The notes under the pieces were generated by a model. The model worked only from the letters and a program-made list of their open reading frames with translations, ran no database searches and had not been told where the DNA came from. A stretch of DNA of 64,000 nt, taken from positions 3,345,206 to 3,409,205 of the forward strand of contig OZ038459.1 in NCBI GenBank assembly GCA_964036195.1. The letters are read 5' to 3'. How positions within the stretch are numbered: position 1 is the stretch's first letter; every line of letters begins with the position of its first letter. The position numbers were made by a program, and so were the translations under genes. The DNA is from Sphaerolaimus hirsutus (lineage: Eukaryota; Nematoda; Chromadorea; Monhysterida; Sphaerolaimidae). Below are positions 24,701 through 36,700 of this stretch, piece after piece.

Positions 24701-27700
24701 AATAACTACCCCTCTGGAAGAAAAGAATACAATACAAAAATGCAAAACAATATTAGCCTACCACAGCGACAGCAGATACATTATGTGTATGCAGTGTTAT
24801 ACACATCTTTTCGTTGTTGGACAGTGAAGTACCTCAATTACAGAGTTGACAGACAGCATTTATCCAATGAATGAAGTCTATGTTTTCTGAGGAAAAATAA
24901 GTCCCCCTCGAATAACTCCCCCTTTGAATAAATCCCCCCTCAAAAACGTCTGACGAAAAAATAAGACCACTGGGGTCTTATTCGAGGATGACGGTAAGTG
25001 TAAAAATGGGTTTGCCATTTGCAGAGGGTTTGTCATCATTGATTATGACTCAACAATAGTGCACAAAGCACAAATGGCTCATGCAAATGTAGCATAAACA
25101 AAACTCATCCATTGTAAATTTTATCGCCATTTTTAACTCGACCATATTGCCATCAAATCAAATCCATGCATCCAAAAGCACCACCTTGAATAGTGCCCCC
25201 ACTTTAAAGGTAACAATAGAACTGGACTGGATGGAAACCACGCTGCAAAGGCGAGATCCCCGCGCCCAGAGGGAAATTGAAAGTCGATGGGTCACTTTGG
25301 AGCAATTTGTGCAAAAACTTCGACAAACTGCGGAACACACTACGTCTGACATTAGTAAAGGTGAGGTTTTATCGAATATAAAAGTGTGCTGAGCAGGGTT
25401 GGCAAAATCTCAGAAAAGAATAAAAATAAAATGGAAAATTGAAGAATAAAATAAAATAAAATGGAAAATTTCAAAATATAAAAAAAATTGTATAAAAATT
25501 CGAATTTTTGTAAAAAATTTGTAAAATTATTTACAAATTCATATTTTTGTAAAAATTGTATAAAAATTCATATTTTTTGTAAAATTTTTTTCTGTTGTTT
25601 ATAGTTCAACCTGTTCAACCTAGAGCTGGGGCAGTCCCAAGCCATGTAAAGTGTCAAAATGTCATATGAAATGAAATGGAAAGTGTCAATTTTCATGAAA
25701 ATGTTAAGTAAAGTGTCAATTGTCATGACAAATATAAATTAAAGTGGAAACTGTAAAACAAATTGTATCCAAATTTTATCTTTTGTATCCAAATCTTGTT
25801 GTTTTTGTAACCACATCTTATGTGAACATTTGGATACAAAAACATAAGATTTGGATACCAAATTATAAGGGTTGGATACCAAAACATAAGATTCAGATAC
25901 ACAATTTACACTATGCACGACATTTGTCATGACATTTATACTTTGCTTGACATTTGAGATGCCAATTGACTCTTTACTACATTTGTCATGACAATTGACA
26001 CTTTGCATGATGTTTTGCAAATGCGCCCAGCACACTCCAGTAATCCTTCTACTGAAAATGCAAACCATTCTTATCGAAAATTGTAACTTAACACTTGCAA
26101 CTAGCTGACAATACCTACTGCATGCAACTTTTGCAAAGTAATGGAAAAATTTGTCACACGTTTTTCATGTTTAGGTCTAATTATCACATTGTTCTGACCT
26201 TGCATGCAAGATTCTGATTTTTTGTAAAATTTCTGTAAAATTTTTGTAAAATGGTCCATTTTATTATTTTTTTTGTATTTTGGAATAAAATAAAATGAAA
26301 CAAGAATAAAATAAAAATAAAATACGTTTTTATACAATTTTTATACAATTTGTATACAAATGATTTTTATAAAACCAACCCTGGTGCTGAGTATGAAAAA
26401 TACTTACCTAGTTGTTTGTTTTTTTCCACCACATTTTGTCGGTGCAGCCGGTCCATTTTCAGCATTTATTTTTTATGCCTCTGCGTATGTTGTAGTTTAT
26501 GCGCTTCAAAAATATGTGGAGTGTTGTGCCGATTCTGAGTTATAAAAGGTCACTGCACGAGAATATTATTCACCGTTTCTCATAAGCTTTTTTGACTACT
26601 TTACACGGTTCTAAAAAGAATTTTCGGTACACTTCGAAAGATGTACTTGTGAACATTTTATATTTTAGGTAATGTGAATTCCTTTTTGTACAAAACGCTA
26701 AAATATTGTCTGGTATTTAGTTCATAGCTCCGTATCGATTAGAGTATAAGAACAGTGGTGCTGAATAATAAATATACTTACACTATCCGACTCTTGAAAA
26801 AATACCTACTCAAAACTTTGTTCCTTTCATATAAATACCGTTACTCAACATTACCGACAAACAAGTTCAAAAAAACACCATTCAAAAATCCTTTTCGATA
26901 ACAAACACTCTCAAAAATTCTCCGACCCCGACATAGTGATGTAAAAATCGCAACGGCACTTTTCTGCACCTCAGCGCCATAGTCAAAAAGGCGCCAAACG
27001 CCATGGCGCTTTCTGCTCTGGCGCTGGCCCCTCGCCAGCGCCATGGCGCTTTTAAATGTCTACCAAAAAACCTTGCAGCCGGCGAGGAAGGCGACACAGC
27101 GGCGGGAAATCACGCCCGACAATCTACCGGTGCCGCATTGGAGCGGGCCGAGCGATTGCGGGAACAAGTCAGACAGTGGAAACAGTCATTGGGACAGATC
27201 GACCAGTTGAATAAGACTATTGAAGAGGTGCGTGCTGGGTATTTACTCCAGCAACTTTACACCTTGCACACGTGGTTCCTCCTGGAAGCGTGCCAACGAT
27301 GCTTAACCCATGCCACATTCACAAAAAGTTCAACATATTCATTTCTGTTATAACATGAACCATCATCGTGTTCATGGCAACGATTTTTTCATTTTTTCAC
27401 TAAAATCACATGCTTGAATTATCATTGGCACACTTCCAACATGAGACATAAATCAGTGCGAGTGCAGAGTATCAAGTCCGCCGGGTATATTTGTGTGGAG
27501 CCTGATTGAACAAGTGGCTCAAACTAATGCAGTTCAAAACTTTCAGCTTTAAATTCCTGCAAATACATTTTTGGACGAATCTATGTATTGCATTGATTGA
27601 AGACTCTATTTGATTGCCGTTTTTAGCCAAATTCAGTGCCGAAAGTGAAATTCAACCTAAATATAGGTAATATGACTAATGCAGATGTGCCTACAAAAAT

Positions 27701-30700
27701 AAACATTGACACACGGTGCATATTGATCCATTTCCAATCTCACACAAAAACAACCAGCATTTTCTGACCTTAAGCAATTCAAATTCAAGTACCTCTGCAA
27801 ATATTCTGATAACTTCCCTCAGATGGCAGTGTCGCACCCTGTAATATTTATGCCAACGGTCACCCAATGTGACAAAAAGGAAAATAATTTCATTACTATA
27901 CTTTAGACATTTTGCACAACATTTGACAAATCTGTACGACATTTTTGATGACATTTAACACATTGCGTGATACTTTTATAGGGTGCGGGACTGGCCCCTC
28001 CCCTGGTAAATACTGGTAGTAACTTTTCCATCAACTGAATCCCCATTGATTATTCTAGGTAGATTCCCGCGCGTAGTGATGGTAAGCGCCATGGTGCTGG
28101 CGCCTGACGCCAGCGCCAAAGGAAAAAGCGCCATGGCGCTTTTGGCGCTTGGCGCCAAAAATCCTGGCGCTTTTACCATCACTACCCGCGACGCGACTAT
28201 CAATACCTCCACACAGGTGGAATTCTGGATCCGCGAAGTAACCGACGTTGTAACGTCCACCGAGCGACGTTTGCCAACGTTGTCGAGCAGCGAGGAGGCC
28301 AGTCGTTTGGTGCAAACGTTGGATCCTTTCGACAGGCAGAAGGATACCCAATTGAGCAAATTGGACACTGTACATAGGCAGGCTACCGCTATGAAGTGTA
28401 CGTTGGGTCGGTGTTTGCGGGTGTTTGCATGTTGCTATGCACACTGGAATTGTCAACTGGTTTGAGTGTCAATTCTGATTTTAGTTGACTAGTCGCAGGA
28501 CGATTATCAGGTGCACATGCGGTGATGTTGGAAAATAATTTATAGTAGCAAATGCATTTGAACACCAGTTTGCAACAGATCAATTAAGGTCTGAATCAAC
28601 AATTCGGCGCAGTTCACCTCCGATACCATCGTCAAATATTTAGTGTGTGTAAAGCCTTTGGGTGAGAAAAGTACTTTTGTTTCCTAAAATGTGTGCGTGA
28701 AAAAATTATCACCGCGAAAAATGAGCTTTGTCCAAAATAATCTGGGGTCAATTCTGTAAGTATACTTGGCGGACCTCACACTTTGTATGAAAACCTACCA
28801 TAACCCATCTGAATAAGGAAGCGAAATTTTTACAGTTTTTCGTCATTACGTTTTGTTTTACTATGCAATAATTCATTTTATCACGAAATACAAGATTTAT
28901 CACAAGATTTTATTCATTAAATTATGGTAGGATTCTGCGCAAACTTTGTGATCCGCCGAGTTTACCCACTCACAAAATATGCCTCAACCCTCTCAGCATT
29001 CAATTTCACACCCCAAACACCCCCTACCCCTCAAACAACCCCCCCCCCAACCCCCCAGTCGAAGACACCGAGCACAAAGTGGAGCAAGTCCGCCGCAGCC
29101 ACCAAATTATAATCGACCGTCTAGTAGAGATCCGAATGCACCTGACCTCCCTGGTGCCAATCCCAAACCCTGTAAAATGCGCTGTAAAATGTCAAATGTC
29201 ACGCAAAGTGTCAAAAGTCACGTAAAATGCCCTGCAAAATGGCAACTCGGTTGCCATTTTGCAGGGCATTTTTCGTGACTTTTGACACTTTGCATGAGAT
29301 TTGACATTTTACAGGGCATTTTTCAGGGTCTGAGACTGCCCCCTGGTGCACACGATGCGCGAAAAAGAGCGACGCGCGCGCCTCCAGCCGCCGAAAGTGA
29401 CCAGGCAGCTCCAAGATGTCACTGTAGATGAAGGACACAGGGCTACGTTGACGTGCAATATTGAATCGGACCCCCCTGCCAGTTTGCAGTGGTTCAAGGA
29501 TGGGCTGGGCGTGTTGCAGGATTATAGGACCACCTTTCAGAATGGTTGGTGAATGTGGAGTTTTTAAATATGATAGGGGGTATTTCGAGGGTGGTTGGGT
29601 CTATTCAAGGGGGGGTAATTCGAGGAAATACGGTAAATTACTACCGTATTTCCTCGAAATACCCCCCATCGAAATACCCCCCCCCCTCAAAATGGGCACT
29701 ATGGAATTGTGGTCCGGGAAATGCATAACAGACGTTCAAAACACGTACTGTGTTACATTAGAACATCGTTTATACCATCTACATCCTTATATAAGGCTGG
29801 AAAAACTTAAAAATGGTGGTTATTGTTGCATTTTTCACGTTTCTCTCTCAAAATTCTCACTCTGAAACAATAAACCCCCTGGGGGTATTTCGAGGATATA
29901 CGGTATTTTATTTCCCAGGTACCGCTACGCTGCACATCGACGAGGCGTATCCTCAAGATGGGGCTGTTTTCACGTGCCGCGCGCAAAACGAAGTGGGCAC
30001 CGCGGAAACTAGGTGCAGGCTGACCGTTAGAGCCAAGCCCAGGGGACACAGGTGTGACAAAATTTTGATGTTAACGCAGCAGGAATTTGAGGTTTCATAT
30101 CATTTTAAGTGTTCATTGGTGAAAATCGGCTGAGAAATGGCCGAGAAATTGAGTTTTGAAGTGGCATGCATTCACCCACGGATTCCGGATTATAAATACG
30201 TCTGCACGCGAATTACATAATTCGGGCAATGGACGTATTTTTCCGCACATGCCATTGACCCCGCAAAAATCCAATATGGCGAACGCGAAAGTCCCATAAC
30301 TGGACACACCGATAATCGATGTCAAAAGGCCTAACAGACGAACTGTCGTTGGGGAAGCACTAGTACAGTGAGTGAAGCATCAGGAATCATTAGCATGACG
30401 ACACTTCACAACGCTTCACCGCGCAACCACACACCCATCTTTTACTGTGTATACGACAGCGACATTACACCTTACAATGGAATCTACCATATCCCATCTG
30501 AATAAGAGAACAAACATGAAAAAATTGCATTATATTTATCAAAGCAATTTCCAATTCAATGATAAAAAAATTTTTTTATATTTTTTATTCAGATGGTATA
30601 TGGTATATTTCGTTGTAAGGTGTAATGTCACTGCAGTATACCCTTCAAATTAGTCCACTCAAAAAATTGCCAATCCAATAACTTTTCTCCAGACCCTCTA

Positions 30701-33700
30701 TCAGTCCCAGTCTAGTCAATCAAGTGGTCACTGAGGGGCAGAGAATCGCATTTGAAACCAGAGTGGCTGGAGAGCCAGTTCCCGAAGTTCGATGGTTTAT
30801 AAATGACCGCCCGGTGACTAGTGGAGGCGAAATACAGGTGGGCGTTCTGTTTTTTTAAACGTTTTTTTTTGCAGGAGCTTATGCAGAATATTGTCAATAA
30901 TTGAAGAATGTCAGGTCGCTGGGTCCAATTTCAGGTTGTTGACCGGTAAAGAATGAAATTAAACGTTTGACATGACATTTTACCTGAATTTATCACTACG
31001 CGTGAAATTTGACATTTTCCAGGGCATTTTACATGTCTTCTGACACTATGCATGACATTTAAAAATGTCCAGAGCATGTTACATGTCTTTTGACAATTAT
31101 GCATGGAATTTGACAATTTCCAGGGCATTTTACATGTCTTTTGACAGTATGCATGTAGTTGGAGATTATCCAGGGCATTTTACATGTATTTTGACACTAT
31201 GCATGACATTTGACATGTTGCAGGGCATTTTACACACTCTGGGAGTAGCACATTGTCACCAATTAAATCCATCCCCTCCCCATCCAGTCAAACAACTAGG
31301 TACCTACAACACTCGTTCATAAAACCCCCAAAACCCCCTCAGATAATCCGCGAGTCGTCCGGCTGGAACAGATTAGTGGTAACGCGCGCCGGACCTGAAC
31401 ACCATGGAGTTTACAGGGTGGAAGCCAACAACAATATGGGTTCAGACCAGTCGGCGGCCACCCTTACCGTGCATCCTAGCAGACCGGTGGTGAGTTCCGG
31501 TGGGGTTTTACGGTACGGTGGAGGTGTTTAGTGGGGATGTTTTGTTGATACTGTTTTGTTGTGTGATGGGTGGTTGGTAACGGTTGTGGTTGATAAAAAG
31601 TGACTGGGAATATTTGTGCGAAAAAGTAACATTGAAGTATCATTCCATGTAATTCCGACTTGACGCTGGAACACACAGCTTTTCTATTCACACACAATTT
31701 TTTTGTCAGAATGGGCAGTTGATACCTGGGATAACTAGTTCCGGTCTCAAATGTCAGATCAATTCAGACATGGGGTTATGTAAAATGGATGTCAAACAAT
31801 ATTTTACATTTTACATGAAATTTGACAACTTTTTGTGACGTTTTACATGTGCTGGACTCGCCCCTGTTTAACTAATTGTAAATATTTTACTATGCAAGCA
31901 GTGTAAATACATCACGAAAACGTCGTAAACTCGTAAATATGTATTTAAAACTACACAAACAATTGAGCCATCTAGTTCCGAATGTCGGTATCTCCATCAT
32001 TTTAGGTTTTTCCAAAATTGCATTTGAAAATTCAAAGTTGGCCCGAGCGGGCAACTTTAAAGTGACAAGTCTTGCCCAAGACTTTTTGAAAAGCTTATGA
32101 AATTGTCTACATTTTCCATATTTTCGACCCTGCAGCCCACGTATATAGCTGGAGTTATGATGATTTGATTGACAGCAGGTCAGCAGATTCGGTGGAGATA
32201 CCCTGTTTCGAGTGATTTTTTTAAGAAAAAATCACTCGAAACAGGGTATCTCCACTTTTACATAGGATTGCTGGGCGGTGGTGGTGCACCCTTTTGGAGT
32301 CAATGGTGCCACTCCTTCAGAATGGCCCCACTTGAGAGTAAATTTTGAGTGGAGATACCCTGTTTCGGACAAAGATTTTTTGGAGGTACCCTGTTTCGGA
32401 CAAAGATTTTTTTGGAGATACCCTGTTTCGGATGATTTTTTTCAAAAACTGAATGGGAATTCTATACCGTAATTCGGATGATTTTTTTCTGTTTTGTATG
32501 GGAATTTGGACTGGTTGCTTCAAATCTATACCATAATTCGGATGATTTTTTCCGTTGGTGGAGATACCCTGTTTCGAGTGAAATTTTTGGTGGCTCTTTT
32601 TGGAGATACCCTGTTTCGAGTGAATTTTTTCGAACTTGAGGGTGGAGATACCCTGTTTCGGATGATTTTTTTTGTTTTTTTCTAAAAATTGGCATATATA
32701 TATATATCTCGGGAACGGTATAAGATATTGAGAAAATTCTTTTTCTATCATGAAGAGATAAGTGCACGTATCACAGATCCGCACTTAACTCATTTTTTCC
32801 ACTTTGGTCTTTACCGACATTCGGAACTAGATGCCTCAATTTCGGTCAGACTTTTGGGGCAAGAATTCTTGATATCTCATTTGCACATTTACATCAGGTG
32901 ATCGAAGAACGCGTGGAATCGCGTACCGGAGTTAGTCCATCGGCTACCGCACCGGAATTCGTCCGACCGTTCTCCACCGAATACCGACTTACGGTGGGCG
33001 ATTCGGTGCGCATCGAGTGCGTGCTCATAGGCAGCCCGCGACCGAAAATCACCTGGTCGCTGAATGGCCGCACCATTTTGCCAGGTGAATTTTTAGTTGT
33101 TTTTAATGCTATTTTTAGCGGTATACAGTGGGTCAAAAACTATAATTTTATGTAAAGTGGTAGGGTACAAAAAATTCAGCTGCGAGGAAACTTGAAAATT
33201 CTGCATATGGAAAATGGGAAAACACAAACAATGAACGGAATGAAAGCAAATAAAATTATTTTGAAACATCGTTTTGAACACTTTTGAACATTCGTGCCAT
33301 GTTTATTTCGGCAAAATATTTGTGTTTGGCACTTTTCCAACAAAACTTCTGTCTGTTATTTTATTGGGAGGCTACCGCTCTAATTTTTTTTAGAGAAAAG
33401 AGCCAAAACCTGCGGTCCCATTGTCCCAATTTCCGTTTCCGGTAGATTTTCCGTTCATTTTTCCGGCACCTGAAAATTTCTCACCTACCATTTTCCGGCA
33501 GCCAAAATTTTTCACCTTTCCATTTTCCAAAAAACGTCGTCACCCCCCTCAAACAACCCCCCCCCCCCCTCCAGGCAGTGCTCTATGCTCCTTCTCGAAC
33601 GCGGGCGACACCTACTCGATCGTGATCCCCCGGGTCTCCTTGGAGCACCAAGGGCGCTGGCGTCTGCACGCGGAGAACATCAGAGGGGAGGCCGACTGCG

Positions 33701-36700
33701 AGACGTCCCTGGTTGTTGTGGCCGGCGGTGCGCTAGATTCGCTCGTGTGCCGTGTCACTGCAGGGGGGCGGTCCCGCACTTTGGAGAGTGTGGGGTGAAG
33801 TGTCGAGTGTTGTGTGGATTTGGAAAGTGTCGAGTGAAATGTCGATGAGAATGTATTTTACATATCTTTTTAATTTTTGTTGACACTTTACTTTACATTT
33901 GACACTTTACTTTACATTTGACACTTTACTTTACATTTGACACTTTACTTTACATTTGACACACCCTGTAAAGTGTCATGTAAAGTCTCTCAAGTGTCAT
34001 AAAAAGATACCAAATGTCATGCAAAATGTGAAAAGTTCAGTATTTTATAACTGTTTTCACTTTATATTTTGATTGACATTTTGCATGACACTTTACTTGA
34101 CACTTTACGGGGTGTGGGACTGCCACCAGATGAGCACTTGTGCTGGCTGAGCGACAATAGGCCGCCCAGTCGCACTAGCGCTGGTCTGGCTTTTTGTGTT
34201 GTTGTGGAAATGTGTTTACTTTACTGGAAAGATACGTATAGCGCGTGCGCACCAGTTTAAATACTGGTGAAATTTTAAAAATTTGGTAAACATTTTATTT
34301 CCCTTTGTTTTCTGCACGCGGTAAAATTAAAATTTTATTTAGTGATTAAATTTTAAATACTTTACATTTACATATACTTTGAAAAGTTTGGTACTTTTAA
34401 CAACTCTGGCTTTTTGCGCCGGGTTTTTTTTGTCCTGTTCCCTTTGTCATAGTCACAGACAGTCACGGAAAAATGCGGCCGTAAACTCGAGGGACGCCAT
34501 TCGGTATTTTTCATAAAGCCACTTAGAAGTTTACTTGTCACTCACACACTACTTGTTACTGTTTTATTGCAACATTTCCTAAAACTGTCAGATTCCCTGG
34601 TGATTTGATTCGCGAGGAATTGTAAACATTACGTTACTATTATCTTTCCATGATTTTCTCTTTCGCGTTCCCCTCCAGCGACCTGGTATTGTGCCCACAC
34701 CAAAAAAATTGTCTTCATGTTGGCAGAGTGCCAATCATAACTCGCACATGTTTTGCTTTATTTAAAGCGCAGAATCTGATATGATCATACGTTTACCAAG
34801 TCATTTTTGCCATTCTACAAGAGTTTATCGTCAGCTGGCACTCTGCCAAACATTCAGACACGAACAATCGCACTGAATACACAAAGAGTGCACACAAACA
34901 CCCCCCCCCCCCCGCAGAGACCCTTCACGTGCGCCCTGCATCGGGCCAACGAGTGAGCCCTGCGCCGGCGGGCAACCCGCCCCACTTCAGCACCACCCTC
35001 GTGTCCGTGGTCAGCCAGATTGGTGGTGAGGCTGTGCTCAAGGGAATTGTTCAGGGTCTGTTGTGGGGGGGGGGGGGGATTTTTGGGTGGATACCTGGGT
35101 TTGGGGGGCCCTGGTTATTTTGTGTTCTGCCATTTTTTCTGGATACAGGCAGCGCAGTACCTACCTACCGTATTTCCTCGAAATACCCCCGGGGGTGGTT
35201 GTTTCAGAGTGATAATTTTGAGGGGGTATTTCGAGGACATACGGTAGCTCATTTTTTCTTAAACCTTAGCGTAAAGAAATTGGGATTGGGTAAATCCTCG
35301 AATAGGTCCCCGGGTGAGTTTTTTCAGAAACTTTTTACTGGGGAAGGGGAGTAATTCGAGGATTACTACGTAGATTTTTGGAACGCTACATATGGGCGGC
35401 CACACCACACCCCATCCCAACATCCCAGGCACCCCCCGCCCGGAAATCACGTGGATGAAAGACGGCCGGCCATTCGACCCCTCATCGGCTGGCGCCCGCA
35501 GCAGTTATTCGGCCGACGGGACCGTGTCGTTGACGTTCACCAACGCCCAGCAGCACCACTCGGGCAAGTACACGTGCAGCGCTAAGAACGCCGCTGGTGT
35601 CGCCACGAGCAGCGCCCAGGTGGGTGGGCGGGGCTTGTGGGGTGTTGTGTGTTGATACTGAATGGATGTTTTGGATAGACGGGCGTGTGACCTTGTGTCA
35701 ATGGTATTTACTGGGCAGATTACTTCGTTTTGAAAAAATGACGATACGCAAGATGTAATGTAAATACTAAATTGACGAAAGGATAGTGAAAAAAATGTAG
35801 GATAAATTTGTGAGAGTAAAAATTTGTCTGCTTGGAAAACTTGGTTGCATTCAAAATGGGAGATTTTATGTAAAGTTCCTCAAAATTTGCTGATGGAATA
35901 ATTATCCCCTGGGTAGTGATGTAAAAAGCGCCAGACTTTTGGCGCCAAGCGCCAAAAGCGCCATGGCGCTTTTGGCATGCGAGCGCCAAGCGCCAATGGC
36001 GCCACAGCAAAATAGCGCCAAGCGCCAAAAGCGCCATGGCGCTTTTCTAGACCATGGCGCCAAGCGCCAATGGCGCCACGGGATGATGGCGCCAAGCGCC
36101 AATAGCGCCAGCGCCAAAAAAATTTGCTGCATTAAGTGCAGCGATGCAAATGCAGTGCTATCTATTTGTTTGTCAACTGGTTCCCATCCCAATTCAAAGC
36201 TTGCTTGACAAGTAACACTTTCCAGTATTGTATACACACATACCATATTTCCTCGAAATACCCCCCTTCAATTAACCCCCCCCCCTCGAAATACACCCCG
36301 CCTGGAACAAGGTAGATCATGTATCCAATGAACATGATACATTTATAGCTGCGAATTTACATCGCAGCTATACATGGCATTGTTTATGGAACGAACTATG
36401 GTAATATGAACAAAATATATCCTATTTGGTTATCTAATTACGTTTTGGGTACAAAAAACTATACTTTACTATGACCCTTCATAAAAATTCCCCCCGAACA
36501 AGCACCCCTCGAAACGGGTCTGCACTTGTACGCACAAACGCCCGGCACGCACAAACGCCTGGCACGCACAAAATGAAAACTCGGTACGCACAAACGCCCG
36601 GTACGCACAAAACTGTAGCTGTGTGTGTGTGTGCAAGTTGATAATAATGTCAACTGCCAATTTATGTAGTTAGTTAGCATGTGCTTTTTTGGTTTCCATA

